Positions 1 to 9,254 of a DNA stretch of 64,000 nt are shown here, one piece after another. Under the pieces are notes generated by a model, which saw only the letters and a list, made by a program, of their open reading frames with translations, was not told where the DNA came from and ran no database searches. The first letter of the stretch is position 1. Each line of letters begins with the position of its first letter. A program made the position numbers and the translations under genes. This stretch comes from Thermosynechococcus sp. CL-1 (GTDB lineage Bacteria > Cyanobacteriota > Cyanobacteriia > Thermosynechococcales > Thermosynechococcaceae): NCBI RefSeq assembly GCF_008386235.1, contig NZ_CP040671.1:1118001-1182000 (forward strand), written 5' to 3'.

Positions 1-159
1 GAAACTCGTGGCTTTGTGCGCAACTTGGTTTCCAAGGTGTATCGCGCTGACCACAGCATCACAACCATCTGTGAATGCGCCCGCCCCGTCAAGAGTGAGG
101 ATGGCCAACTCCTGTACTACGAAGGGTTTGTCTTTGAACTGCCCACCCGTAATCCATGA
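1..159 (+). CDS. PAS-domain protein, C-terminal end only
   Basis: The open frame enters from the left edge and ends at TGA 157-159, leaving 52 residues. The segment reads like the last strands of a PAS sensor fold: a basic stretch, then an ICECARPVKSEDGQLLYYEG-type strand-turn-strand, ending FVFELPTRNP. Many PAS modules of cyanobacterial kinases and diguanylate cyclases end this way, but no output domain follows, so the PAS lies at the very C-terminus. The stop overlaps the ATG of glcE (ATGA), which suggests translational coupling. The full domain content cannot be known from this window. Confidence 0.6.
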   Translation, partial: ETRGFVRNLVSKVYRADHSITTICECARPVKSEDGQLLYYEGFVFELPTRNP

Positions 160-1403
160 AACAAACCCTGAGCGCCCTGTTGGGGGATGCAGCGGTTCAC
201 TCCCTTGCTGAATTGGGCGATCGCGCTCCCCACCTGCGTCCCTACCTTCCTGAGTATGCCCTGCTGGTGACTCCCCCCACCCCAGAAGCGGGGGCAGAAG
301 TGATTGCCTATGCCCGGCGCCAAGGCTGGCGAGTGTTGCCCATTGGCGCAGGCACCAAACTCAATTGGCTCGGGAACACCCCCAAGGCAGATATTTTTCT
401 GCGGACAACGGCGTGGCAGAAGCTCATTGATCATGCGGCTGCCGATATGACCGTCACCACCCAAGTGGGTATTCCCTTTCAGCAGCTCCAGCACCACCTA
501 GCACCCGCAGGACAATGGATTGCCGCAGATCCCCTCTTTCGAGAAACGGCCACCCTTGGCGGCTGCTTGGCCACCCAAAGTAATGGCAGCCTACGGCAGC
601 GGTATGGGTCATGGCGCGATCAATTGTTGGGGGTCAAGTTCATTCGCAGTGATGGCCAAATCGTCAAAGCGGGAGGGCGGGTGGTCAAAAATGTTGCCGG
701 CTACGACCTGATGAAACTCCTGATCGGCAGCTATGGCACGCTGGGCATCCTAACGGAGGTGACGTTGCGGGTCTATCCCCTGCCGGATGCGGTACAAATC
801 TGGCAGTTGCGGGGGGAAGTCTCTGCTTTGGCCAAGGGACTTGAGGTGATTTTGACGAGTTCCCTTGCGCCCGCGCGGTGTGTGTTGCGCCTTGAACCAC
901 GGGGGACGCTGCTGTTGGAATTGGAATTCCATACCCTGCGGGAAGTGATTGCTGCGGGTACGTTGGGCGATCGCCTGAGTCAGATTGCCCAGACCCATAA
1001 TCTGCAACTGGAACCCCAAGCCCCCCTAGGCATTACCCTCAACCCCACCCCCGATCAAGTGATTCTCAAAATCGGTGTGCCTCTAAGCGAAATGTTGCCC
1101 GCCCTCACCCAGCTTCAGCAGTTGGCAAGGGAATTGGCCTGCGAGTGCCGAGGCGAAATGAGTGCAGGGGTCGGTTACGCCTATCTCCACGGACAGGAGG
1201 AGCATCTCCGTCAACTCATTCTCAGGCTGCGCCAAGGGCTACCACGGGGCTATGTCACCGTCTTAGCCGCCCCCCTGAACCTCAAGCAGCAACTCGATCC
1301 TTGGGACTATCGCGGCAACGCCCTTGAATTGATGCGGAAGCTTAAGCAACAATTGGATGCAACGGGTGTCTTTGGCACTGGCGTTTTTGTCGGCAATCTC
1401 TAG
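156..1403 (+). CDS. glcE: Glycolate dehydrogenase FAD-binding subunit GlcE
   Basis: The 415-residue protein fits the FAD_binding_4/PCMH fold. The flavin-binding loop PIGAGTKLNWLG lies at about residues 62-73. A second glycine-rich segment (ATLGGCLATQSNG) and the GRVVKNVAGYDLMKL stretch are typical of GlcD/GlcE. In the family, GlcE works with GlcD and the iron-sulfur subunit GlcF to oxidise glycolate to glyoxylate, feeding electrons to the quinone pool during photorespiration. The gene starts inside the stop of the upstream PAS gene and is followed 20 bases later by glcF. No glcD is in the window, so the catalytic flavoprotein must be encoded elsewhere if the complex is complete. Confidence 0.88.
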   Translation: MKQTLSALLGDAAVHSLAELGDRAPHLRPYLPEYALLVTPPTPEAGAEVIAYARRQGWRVLPIGAGTKLNWLGNTPKADIFLRTTAWQKLIDHAAADMTVTTQVGIPFQQLQHHLAPAGQWIAADPLFRETATLGGCLATQSNGSLRQRYGSWRDQLLGVKFIRSDGQIVKAGGRVVKNVAGYDLMKLLIGSYGTLGILTEVTLRVYPLPDAVQIWQLRGEVSALAKGLEVILTSSLAPARCVLRLEPRGTLLLELEFHTLREVIAAGTLGDRLSQIAQTHNLQLEPQAPLGITLNPTPDQVILKIGVPLSEMLPALTQLQQLARELACECRGEMSAGVGYAYLHGQEEHLRQLILRLRQGLPRGYVTVLAAPLNLKQQLDPWDYRGNALELMRKLKQQLDATGVFGTGVFVGNL

Positions 1404-1423
1404 ACAAGTTTCAATACTTACGA

Positions 1424-2749
1424 ATGACTGCAACTGATCCTGTGGCTGGCTTTGATGCCCAGTCACCCCCTGATCCACACCTGATTGATGCCTGTGTCCA
1501 CTGCGGGTTTTGCCTCTCCACCTGTCCTAGCTATCGGGTGTTGGGTACTGAAATGGACTCTCCCCGTGGTCGTATCTATCTCATGGATGCCATTCATGAG
1601 GAACAGGTGCAACTGGCGGATGTCGTACAGCACTTTGACTCCTGTTTGGGTTGCTTGGCCTGTGTCACCACCTGTCCATCGGGGGTTGAGTACGATAAGT
1701 TGATTGCGGCCACGCGGGTTCAAGTGCAGCGCCATTATCAGCGGCCTGTGGGCGATCGCTGGTTGCGGCAGTTGATTTTCCAAACGCTGCCCTATCCCCA
1801 ACGGCTGCGTGCCCTCCTGTGGCCGCTCTGGCTCTACCAAAAACTCGGCTTGGCACATCTCGAAAAGCGGCTGGGACTCCTGAAACGGCTCTTGCCCAAG
1901 TCCCTTGCGGCCATGTATCAAATGCTACCGCCCCTTTCAGCCAAAACATTTCGCGATCGCTGGCCTGAAGTCGTGCCTGCCCAAGGGAAACAGCGTGGCC
2001 GCGTGGGGGTGATTCTTGGCTGTGTCCAACGGCTCTTTTTGCCGGAAGTTAATGAAGCCACGATCTCCGTCTTAAGTGCCAATGGCTTTGAGGTGGTGCT
2101 ACCGCCACAACAGGGGTGCTGTGGTGCCCTGCCCCATCACCAAGGGGAGGAGGATCAGGCGCAAACCCTTGCACGCCAAATGATTGACTGTTTTGCAGCG
2201 GCCAAGGTGGATGCGGTTTTAATCAACGCCTCGGGTTGTGGCCACACCCTCAAGGAATATCATCGCCTTTTGGCTGCCGATCCAGAGTACCGCGATCGCG
2301 CCCGTGACTTTGTGCAAAAGGTGGAGGATGTGCAGGTCTTTTTGGTCAAACAGGGCTTGGTGACACCGCTCCACCCCTTGGGCGATCGCCCCTTGGCCTT
2401 GGTCTATCAAGATGCCTGCCACATGATCCACGGCCAAAAAATTCGCCTTGAACCGCGGCAACTGCTGCGACAAATTCCCCAAGTGCAACTGCGCGAACCC
2501 CTCGATGCAGCCCTGTGCTGTGGCAGTGCCGGGGTTTACAACATTCTTCAACCCGATGTGGCGGCGGAATTGGGACGCCAAAAGGTACGCAACCTGCTGA
2601 ATACTCGCCCTGATGTCATTGTCTCAGCCAATGTGGGCTGCAGCGTGCAATTGCGGCAGTATCTCCAAGAGCAGAGTAGCTCCGTGCCCATTTACCACCC
2701 GATGCAACTGCTAGACTTGGCGATTCGTGGTGAGCAGCTTCCGTCCTAG
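1424..2749 (+). CDS. glcF: Glycolate dehydrogenase iron-sulfur subunit GlcF
   Basis: The 441-residue protein has two 4Fe-4S ferredoxin motifs near its N-terminus: Cys24/27/30/34 (CVHCGFCLSTCP) and Cys74/77/80/84 (CLGCLACVTTCP). Two CCG modules follow (QQGCCGALPHH and ALCCGSAGVYN), as in the GlcF/heterodisulfide-reductase-like family. It passes electrons from the flavin subunits to the quinone pool. It follows glcE by 20 bases, so the two are almost certainly one operon. Its stop shares the tetranucleotide CTAG with the stop of the convergent gene on the other strand. Confidence 0.9.
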   Translation: MTATDPVAGFDAQSPPDPHLIDACVHCGFCLSTCPSYRVLGTEMDSPRGRIYLMDAIHEEQVQLADVVQHFDSCLGCLACVTTCPSGVEYDKLIAATRVQVQRHYQRPVGDRWLRQLIFQTLPYPQRLRALLWPLWLYQKLGLAHLEKRLGLLKRLLPKSLAAMYQMLPPLSAKTFRDRWPEVVPAQGKQRGRVGVILGCVQRLFLPEVNEATISVLSANGFEVVLPPQQGCCGALPHHQGEEDQAQTLARQMIDCFAAAKVDAVLINASGCGHTLKEYHRLLAADPEYRDRARDFVQKVEDVQVFLVKQGLVTPLHPLGDRPLALVYQDACHMIHGQKIRLEPRQLLRQIPQVQLREPLDAALCCGSAGVYNILQPDVAAELGRQKVRNLLNTRPDVIVSANVGCSVQLRQYLQEQSSSVPIYHPMQLLDLAIRGEQLPS

Positions 2750-3180
2750 GCTATATCCGGGGGGGCACTGAGGATTGCGCGCACTTGAGCTAGTAACCAT
2801 TCTCGCCCCACTTCCCAGCCTCGTTCGCCATCCGCCTCAAGGATCATCAGGCTATCCACTGGCTCTGCCGCCAACAGTTGAAACAAAAGGGGAATAATTG
2901 GCATGGGCACTGGGATCACTTGTTCATCACAGGCCTCTTGAGCCATGGCTTCACTACCATAGGCGTGGATGACGTTTTTTTGCTGGTGGGGGGGGTGCTG
3001 TTCCTCAAGGGTAATCACCTGCCACTGACCATCGGGAGTTTGCAGGACGTAGTAAACCGTTTGCCCGTAGCGCTGGGCTTCCTCGTAGAGAATGGGGGCG
3101 ATCGCCTGTACCGCCGCCACAGTCGCAGGGTCATCGGGGGCGTTGGCAATCAGTTCATCCACTTGGGTCAGTAAATCCAC
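2746..3180 (-). CDS. Conserved-looking hypothetical protein (144 aa)
   Basis: I do not recognise this family. The acidic, soluble 144-residue protein has no signal peptide or membrane segment. It contains alternating strand-like segments (TVYYVLQTPDGQWQVITLE) and an acidic C-terminal helix. It starts with GTG at 3178-3180, preceded by the strong ribosome site AAAGGAGG, which decides the start. It is the most downstream gene of a minus-strand group with the small membrane protein and the ABC1 kinase. Real coding is supported by the ribosome site, the clean frame and the shared-stop arrangement with glcF. Confidence 0.65.
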   Translation of the reverse strand: MDLLTQVDELIANAPDDPATVAAVQAIAPILYEEAQRYGQTVYYVLQTPDGQWQVITLEEQHPPHQQKNVIHAYGSEAMAQEACDEQVIPVPMPIIPLLFQLLAAEPVDSLMILEADGERGWEVGREWLLAQVRAILSAPPDIA

Positions 3181-3207
3181 AACGCCTCCTTTAGGAGTTA
3201 TAAAAAA

Positions 3208-3579
3208 CTATTCCTTGGCCTCAAGGGCATCGAGATCAAGGGCACGAGAGCCACCCGTACTTAAAATCGTCAGCACTTTCCCCAGTTGATACCACACCAA
3301 AAGGGCGGTGGCGATCGTCAGCACAAAGGCAATGACCATACTCAGCCCTGCACCAAAGCCATAGGTCCACAATCCCGCCATCAGGAAGAGCCAGATACCA
3401 ATGGAAATCCCCAAGTAGGGCAACTGAAGTTGGGGGCCGCGCAATTGACTCAGAACGCGGGTGGAGCGACTGCGGTTCCATTCTTGGACGCTCTGCTTGA
3501 GGGTGGCTTCAAAGGCTTTACCACTGGTCAACCCCATAAAAATACCCGCCAGTAGCAAGACAATGGGTGGATCAAACAC
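3208..3579 (-). CDS. Small membrane protein, unknown function
   Basis: The protein is about 123 residues from a GTG start (VFDPPIVLLLAGIFMG), chosen because an AGGATTAGG ribosome-site-like stretch lies just upstream. The open frame extends further only by using a TTG. Three hydrophobic segments are visible: one at the N-terminus (PPIVLLLAGIFMG) and a pair (LGISIGIWLFLMAGLWTYGF and AGLSMVIAFVLTIATALLVW). The C-terminal tail is acidic. It lies 54 bases downstream of the ABC1 kinase on the same strand, so co-transcription is likely. No family was recognised. Confidence 0.6.
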   Translation of the reverse strand: MFDPPIVLLLAGIFMGLTSGKAFEATLKQSVQEWNRSRSTRVLSQLRGPQLQLPYLGISIGIWLFLMAGLWTYGFGAGLSMVIAFVLTIATALLVWYQLGKVLTILSTGGSRALDLDALEAKE

Positions 3580-3633
3580 GGGATACCTAATCCTTCTTGG
3601 ACACTCAGGAACGTTGATAACCGCTGCCAACCC

Positions 3634-5343
3634 TTAGCTGGCCACCACCAAGGAATTGCTGTCTTCTTCTTTACCGAGCGTGTGGGAGACAGAGGCCTTG
3701 AGGGCTTCCCATGCCACATCAATCAAGAAGAGCGGACGCAGATCAGACTTGACCAAATTCCAAAGGCGTTGCACCTCTTCGGTGTGGAGACGGTCATCTT
3801 CGGTTAACGCTAGCACAATTTGCCGCCGCAGGTACTGCCCCTCCTCAGAAAAGAGATACTGCAAGCCCAAGGTGGCGGTTGGCGCGAGGTTAAAGTGCTG
3901 ATCCTGCCGGGCGATCGCAATTAGGTTTTCCAGGCGTTGCCACTGAAGACGACCATCCTTGAAGAGGACATCCAATAACCGTCGCCGCAGTTGGGGCGAT
4001 TCTCCTTGCAGCAGACGCCGTGCCACATAGGGATAGCTGACATCAACAATGCGGAAGTTAGGGTTGAGACACAGGGCAATGCCCTCTTGGGTGACTAGAG
4101 AGCGAATGATTAGGGCAAACTTAGCGGGAACCCGGAAGGGATAGGCATACATCAACTCGGAGAAGCGATCGGTGATCACTTTGAAGTTGAATTCCCGCAC
4201 ACTGGAGCCAATCACCTCCTCAAAGACCGACTCAAGGGCAGGGATAATCGGCGTAATATCCGTTTCCGGGGTCAAAAAGCCCAGTTTGACAAAGTCCGTC
4301 GCCAAGGCTTGATAGTCCTTGTTCACCAAATGAACGACGGCATCCACCAAGGATTCTTTAGTGCTCTCCTCCAGTTGATCCATCATGCCGAAGTCAATGT
4401 AGGCCATCCGGCCATCCGGCATGGCAAAGAGATTGCCGGGATGGGGGTCGGCATGGAAGAAGCCAAATTCCAAGAGTTGCCGCAGTCCTGAAATCACCCC
4501 CACCCGGATCAGCTCATCGGGATCAACGCCCGCCGCCACCATGCAATCGGTACGGGTGAGCTTAATGCCATGGATCCACTCCAAGGTCAGCACATGCTCA
4601 CTGGTGTACTGCCAGTAGATTTTCGGTACCTTGACCGTGGGATCATCGCGGAAGTTGGCAGCGAATTTCTCGGCATTGCGCCCTTCATTGAGGTAGTCAA
4701 TTTCCTCGTAGAGCTTGCGGCCAAATTCATCGACAATGTCCCGCAAATCATGGCAGAGGTTAATCGGTAGCCAAGGCTTGACCCACTGCACCAAAAGACG
4801 GATCAAGAAGAGATCGCGGGTAATCACGGGCAAGAGGTTGGGACGCTGCACCTTGACGGCCACTTCTTCACCACTGTGGAGTTTGGCTCGATAGACTTGG
4901 CCGAGACTGGCGGCGGCCACCGGTTGGGGTGAGAATTCGGCAAAAATATCCCCTAGGTTTAAGCGCAGATCCCGCTCAATAATGGCAATAGCAATCTCAT
5001 TGGCAAAGGGGGGCAACTTGTCCTGAAGGAGCGTCAGTTCTTCGAGGTAGTCGGGACAAATCAAATCGGGGCGAGTGGAGAGGGCTTGACCGACTTTAAT
5101 GAAGGTTGGGCCTAAACGGATCAGGAGTTTGCGCAGTTGCATTGCTCGCAGGGGACGCTGACTTTCCTGTTGCCCTAGCCACTTGTCCCACTGCAACAGC
5201 AGCCAAAATGTCAAGAAAGATACCGAAATGTTAACGAACCGCCAGATAACTCGCCAAGGATGTCGCCAGTAGTAGCGGGCGATCGCCTCAGGATCATACC
5301 GACGATGACCAGCACTAGGGACAGCAGAAATACGGGCAGTCAC
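3634..5343 (-). CDS. ABC1/UbiB-family atypical kinase (AarF-like)
   Basis: The 569-residue protein starts with GTG. The UbiB/ABC1 signature is clear. It has the KxGQ motif (KVGQALSTRPD, about residues 83-86), the alanine-rich nucleotide loop followed by GQVYRA, the VAVKVQRP lysine strand, and DPHPGNLFAMPDG with IDFGMMD at the catalytic end. A hydrophobic stretch near residues 38-52 suggests membrane association. Family members act as atypical ATPases in quinone/prenyl-lipid metabolism, and cyanobacteria and plastids carry several (ABC1K). Which of the cyanobacterial paralogues this is cannot be told from sequence alone. Confidence 0.88.
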   Translation of the reverse strand: MTARISAVPSAGHRRYDPEAIARYYWRHPWRVIWRFVNISVSFLTFWLLLQWDKWLGQQESQRPLRAMQLRKLLIRLGPTFIKVGQALSTRPDLICPDYLEELTLLQDKLPPFANEIAIAIIERDLRLNLGDIFAEFSPQPVAAASLGQVYRAKLHSGEEVAVKVQRPNLLPVITRDLFLIRLLVQWVKPWLPINLCHDLRDIVDEFGRKLYEEIDYLNEGRNAEKFAANFRDDPTVKVPKIYWQYTSEHVLTLEWIHGIKLTRTDCMVAAGVDPDELIRVGVISGLRQLLEFGFFHADPHPGNLFAMPDGRMAYIDFGMMDQLEESTKESLVDAVVHLVNKDYQALATDFVKLGFLTPETDITPIIPALESVFEEVIGSSVREFNFKVITDRFSELMYAYPFRVPAKFALIIRSLVTQEGIALCLNPNFRIVDVSYPYVARRLLQGESPQLRRRLLDVLFKDGRLQWQRLENLIAIARQDQHFNLAPTATLGLQYLFSEEGQYLRRQIVLALTEDDRLHTEEVQRLWNLVKSDLRPLFLIDVAWEALKASVSHTLGKEEDSNSLVVAS

Positions 5344-5700
5344 AGCTTTTTCACCTTATTCTCTGAAACCCAACTTACTACACCCCTCTTGCCTTGCCAT
5401 GGGTGTTTCCACGGAGCGCTTTTGGGAACACTGTAAGCAACCATTGCAATGATGAGGATTTTGTTGATCCCCGGTGCTAGAGGAGCTGATCTTTTTGGGT
5501 TTGCTTAAATATAGTATAGAAAACTACACATAAGCCCTGCCAATCAATAAAATTCTTAACAAAAGTTTAAGATTGGAGGTTCCAGCAATTCAGCCGTTGG
5601 TTGACTTAGGTACAGCCGCTCGAACTGAATTTCAGTAGGTTCGCTGGTGCGGATTTGCCGATAATGGTACCGTAGGGCATCTTCTTATTCACACCCTTCC
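5344..5700. other. Gene-free 357-bp divergent intergenic region
   Basis: The region separates the divergently transcribed ABC1 kinase and histidine kinase genes, so it should hold both promoters. An AT-rich patch around 5505-5575 contains the -10-like TATAGTATAG run and is the best promoter candidate, but no convincing -35 or operator pair was assigned. No coding frame or RNA gene was recognised. Confidence 0.5.
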
Positions 5701-7626
5701 ATGGCCAACAGGATCATTGCCACATCTGTTCTTGAGGAGTTGTTGGCGCGGTTGCCTCGCTTGCGATCGCAACTGTACTTCAAGACATCGCTGACGGCGC
5801 TTTCCCATGCAATGGAGGATCAGGTTTTGGCCAACGAGGATGCGCCGATTATTATTGCCTGCTTTCAGCGGGAACGCTTTTATCGTCAAGAAGCCCATCG
5901 CTACCGCCGTATTGCCACCAAGTCCCACCACGTTTACGTTTTGGCTGCCCCGGAAACCGAGTTTAAGAACTGCTCGGGAGACTATGAAACGGTTGCCTTT
6001 GATCCCGCCGATGCCCTCAGTCAAGAATGGCATTTGACCGTCTTGGGCAAAAATTACAGCACTTGCTTGGTCTGCCGCGAAGTCCAGCGATCGCCCGCCA
6101 ATCGCTTAGATGTGTTGCCGCCGATGGATGCGGCGCGTCGTTTTGAGGGCATTTGGACCTTTGATCGGCAGGTGGCAGCGACAACCGCTGAAATCCTCCT
6201 CAACCGTATTCGGGAGTACCGCCCTGAACTGAAGGAGAAACTCAAGGAAGGTCGGGCATGGGTTGAGACCTATCGCCAAGTGGCGGGGTGCAATAGTGAT
6301 CCTGCCCCTTTTGCCGATCGCCTAGTGACCTATCTCCAAGCCGGCCAGTACAAGCAAATCAAGGCCTACCGCCAAATTGCCATTCAAGAGCGCAAGGAAC
6401 GCCTCACCAATGCAATTACCACGGCGATTCGCAACTCCCTTAATCCCACAGAAATTCTCACTCGTGCGGTGGCAGAACTAGGGGAAGCCCTCAAAGGCGA
6501 TCGCTGTCTCATTTACCGTTGCCGCAGTACCGATACGCGGGTGCGCATTGAGCACGAGTACACCAGCGGTGCTCTACCGCCATTGCAGTACCAGTATTGG
6601 CCCGTGAGTGAGCACCCCTACACCCAGCAGGCACTGGCACATCAGCAGGTCATTCAGGTGGATGATGTGGCCGCTGATCCCCACTACGAGGCGACCCGTT
6701 TCAAACCCCTCGAGGCCGCCGGCGTCAAAGCCCTCCTACTGGCACCTGTTCTCTATCAAGGGCGACTGTTGGGCATTGTTGAACTGCACCGCGGCGAACC
6801 GCTGCCGTGGCACGATATGGACGCAGAATTAGTGGAGGCGATCGCCACCCAAGTGGGGGTTGCCCTGATTCAGGCGGAGGCCTACGCAGATCTGGAGGAA
6901 CTCAACGCGCAACTGGAGGCCTTAGATCGCACCCGCAGTAATCTCATTGCAATTACGGGTCACGAACTGCGCACGCCCCTTTCGACAATCCAAGTCTGCC
7001 TTGAAAGCCTAGCCAGTGAACCCGATATGGATCCAGAACTGCGGCAGGTGATGCTGAGTACCGCCTTGGCCGATGCTGAGCGCATGCGGAAACTGATTCA
7101 GGACTTCCTCACCCTCTCGCAGTTGGAAAGTGGCCGGGTGCAGTGGCGACCGGAACCCCTCCCCCTCCAAGAACTGGTGGACCTAGCCCTCAGTAGTCTG
7201 CGCACCCCCAAGGATCAACTACCGACCATTCGCACAGTCTTGCCCAAGGAATTGCCCTTGATCCGAGCAGATGGCGAATGGCTAGTGGAGGTGCTCTCGA
7301 AGCTACTCGATAATGCCTGCAAGTTTACGGAACAGTCGGGTCAGGTTTCCATTGCTGCCAAGCCTCGTCCCGATGGTCTATTGGAAGTGACGGTTGCCGA
7401 TACGGGGCGCGGTATTGAGCCGGATCGCTTGGAAACGATTTTTGATCGCTTTTATCAGGAGGAGGGAGCACTGCGGCGCTCTGCGGGTGGGACGGGCTTG
7501 GGTCTCGCGATCTGTCGCCAGATCATTACCAATTTGGGGGGACAAATTTGGGCGGAGTCGGCGGGGCGCGATCGCGGCAGTGAGTTTCACTTTACGATTC
7601 CCATTGCTGAGCCTTTTTCTGGATAG
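5701..7626 (+). CDS. DICT-GAF sensor histidine kinase
   Basis: The 641-residue protein is predicted to be soluble, with no membrane segments. Residues about 1-130 match the DICT sensory domain, common in cyanobacterial light- and redox-related kinases. A GAF domain spans about 235-395 (RAVAELGEALKGDRCLIYRC to VATQVGVALIQAEAY). The HisKA phospho-acceptor box is TGHELRTPLS, with the histidine near residue 421. The HATPase part has DNACKFTE (N box), DTGRGIEP (G1) and GTGLGLAI (G2). No response regulator is adjacent, so it is an orphan kinase. The signal sensed is unknown. It is followed 48 bases later by scpA. Confidence 0.9.
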   Translation: MANRIIATSVLEELLARLPRLRSQLYFKTSLTALSHAMEDQVLANEDAPIIIACFQRERFYRQEAHRYRRIATKSHHVYVLAAPETEFKNCSGDYETVAFDPADALSQEWHLTVLGKNYSTCLVCREVQRSPANRLDVLPPMDAARRFEGIWTFDRQVAATTAEILLNRIREYRPELKEKLKEGRAWVETYRQVAGCNSDPAPFADRLVTYLQAGQYKQIKAYRQIAIQERKERLTNAITTAIRNSLNPTEILTRAVAELGEALKGDRCLIYRCRSTDTRVRIEHEYTSGALPPLQYQYWPVSEHPYTQQALAHQQVIQVDDVAADPHYEATRFKPLEAAGVKALLLAPVLYQGRLLGIVELHRGEPLPWHDMDAELVEAIATQVGVALIQAEAYADLEELNAQLEALDRTRSNLIAITGHELRTPLSTIQVCLESLASEPDMDPELRQVMLSTALADAERMRKLIQDFLTLSQLESGRVQWRPEPLPLQELVDLALSSLRTPKDQLPTIRTVLPKELPLIRADGEWLVEVLSKLLDNACKFTEQSGQVSIAAKPRPDGLLEVTVADTGRGIEPDRLETIFDRFYQEEGALRRSAGGTGLGLAICRQIITNLGGQIWAESAGRDRGSEFHFTIPIAEPFSG

Positions 7627-7674
7627 GGGCTGCCAAGCCTCCTAAGATAGACAACAACGAGTGGGCAGCCAACC

Positions 7675-8400
7675 ATGAGCCAATCCTTTGCCGATACCGC
7701 CATTGACATTTTGATTGACTTGGCCGAGCGGGGGGAAATTGACCCTTGGGATATTCAAGTGATTGAGGTCTTCGATCGCTGTTTGGCGGAGTTGACACGG
7801 CGGGGGGAACCCAATCTCAGTGAATCAGGGCAGGCCTTTTTGTATGCAGCGATGCTGGTGCTCCTGAAGAGCGATCGCCTAGTTGCAGTTGCTGAACCGA
7901 TGCCCGAGGAAACAGAATTCGCAGAGCCGCCAGAGATCAGTGAAAACCAGTCCTTTGTGGTCTTGCCCCATGCCCTAGAGCAGCATTTGCATCGTCGCCC
8001 CGTGGCTCCCCCCCAACAACGGCGCCGCGTCACCCTTGAGGAATTGATTGCCCACCTGAAAACCATGGCCGTTCAGAACGACCGTGCAAAGGTGCTGCGG
8101 CCGCATCAACCGCGGCGGCGTCGCCCTCCCACAACCCTCAAGGCAATTACCCAACTGGCGCACCAAGAAAACCTCACGGAGATGGCTAACGAAGTAGAAA
8201 GTCTCCTCGGAGAAATGGCTCCCGAAGGGACATGGCTAGACTTCCAAGTGCTACTGCAGCGCAAACCCGATCCTGTGGGGGTCTTTTGGGCGCTGCTATT
8301 CCTCGCTGCCCAGTCTAAGGTGGATCTCCAACAAACGAATTTCTATCAACCCCTACAGGTACGGACGTGTTTAGCTGAAGCGATACGCCTAGAGGCCTAA
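7675..8400 (+). CDS. scpA: Segregation and condensation protein A
   Basis: The 241-residue protein fits the ScpA kleisin family. The N-terminal signature LIDLAERGEIDPWDIQVIEV contacts the SMC neck, followed by an ALRLKS-like helix (FLYAAMLVLLKSDRL). A low-complexity basic linker (residues about 110-155) and a C-terminal winged-helix part come next. ScpA bridges the SMC heads in the chromosome-condensing complex. scpB and smc are not in this window. Its TAA stop overlaps the stop of the convergent inositol-phosphatase-like gene by sharing the bases CTAA. Confidence 0.87.
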   Translation: MSQSFADTAIDILIDLAERGEIDPWDIQVIEVFDRCLAELTRRGEPNLSESGQAFLYAAMLVLLKSDRLVAVAEPMPEETEFAEPPEISENQSFVVLPHALEQHLHRRPVAPPQQRRRVTLEELIAHLKTMAVQNDRAKVLRPHQPRRRRPPTTLKAITQLAHQENLTEMANEVESLLGEMAPEGTWLDFQVLLQRKPDPVGVFWALLFLAAQSKVDLQQTNFYQPLQVRTCLAEAIRLEA

Positions 8401-9248
8401 CCTCCCTCTGGCAGAAACGAAAAGCCCAAGGGCTTTACCCGCAGGAGTGCCTCACTCAGGGCAGTGTGGAGATACCCATTCGTCGCTAAAATCCGCCCTG
8501 ATGTCAGTTGAAAAGGGGATTGATCGTAGGCAGTGACGACGCCCCCAGCTTCACGAACAAGGACTACACCAGCGGCCAAGTCCCAAGGGGAGAGACCCCG
8601 TTCCCAATAACCATCAAGGCGACCACAGGCAATGTAGGCCAAGTCAATGGCTGCCGCCCCACCCCGCCGTACCCCTTGGCTGAGATGGGTGAGGTAGCAA
8701 AATTCTGCATAGTTGTTGTCTTCGGTTTCACGGCGATCGTAGGCAAAACCCGTGACCAAAAGACTATGACTCAATTCTGCAGTGGTGGAAACCCGAATGG
8801 GCTGGCGATCGCGGGTGGCACCGAGGCCTGTAGCAGCCCGAAACAGTTCGCGATGAAAGGGATCATAGACGACACCAACGTGGGGTTCCCCCGCCACCAG
8901 AAGGGCAACAGACACCGCACTAAAGGGGTATTGATGGGCATAGTTGGTGGTGCCATCCAGAGGATCAATCGCCCACAGAAATGGATTATCCTTCAGTCCC
9001 GAAAGACCCGATTCCTCCGCGAGCACCGCATGGTCTGGACAATGGCGATGAATTACATCCAGTACCGCTGCTTCTGATTGGCGATCGGCCACCGTGACGA
9101 GGTCACCAGAGCGCCCCTTTTCCTCAATCTCACTCAGTTTGCCCCAATAGTGCTGAAGAACCGCGCCGCCAGCTAGGGCCGCCTCTGTGGCAATTTCCAG
9201 ATAGCGCTGCCGCTCATTCTCCGGCAGTGGGCACTCCACTCCTGTCAT
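8397..9248 (-). CDS. Inositol monophosphatase family protein
   Basis: The 283-residue protein has the metal-binding motifs of the family: a VLAEESG glutamate pair, DPLDGTTNYAHQ (the DPxDGT box, about residue 95) and WDLAAGVVLVREAGG. The Mg-dependent reaction removes phosphate from inositol-1-phosphate. In bacteria such proteins may instead act on 3'-phosphoadenosine phosphate, histidinol phosphate or fructose-1,6-bisphosphate. It sits just downstream of a ferredoxin gene on the same strand, with only 6 bases between them. A second, more distant family member is at 37163-38044. Confidence 0.87.
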   Translation of the reverse strand: MTGVECPLPENERQRYLEIATEAALAGGAVLQHYWGKLSEIEEKGRSGDLVTVADRQSEAAVLDVIHRHCPDHAVLAEESGLSGLKDNPFLWAIDPLDGTTNYAHQYPFSAVSVALLVAGEPHVGVVYDPFHRELFRAATGLGATRDRQPIRVSTTAELSHSLLVTGFAYDRRETEDNNYAEFCYLTHLSQGVRRGGAAAIDLAYIACGRLDGYWERGLSPWDLAAGVVLVREAGGVVTAYDQSPFQLTSGRILATNGYLHTALSEALLRVKPLGFSFLPEGG

Positions 9249-9254
9249 GGCTGA

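Noticed and set aside
8508-9077. 189-residue plus-strand frame opposite the inositol-phosphatase gene
   Set aside because: The opposite strand encodes a clean family member with catalytic motifs, and this frame has no recognisable domain.
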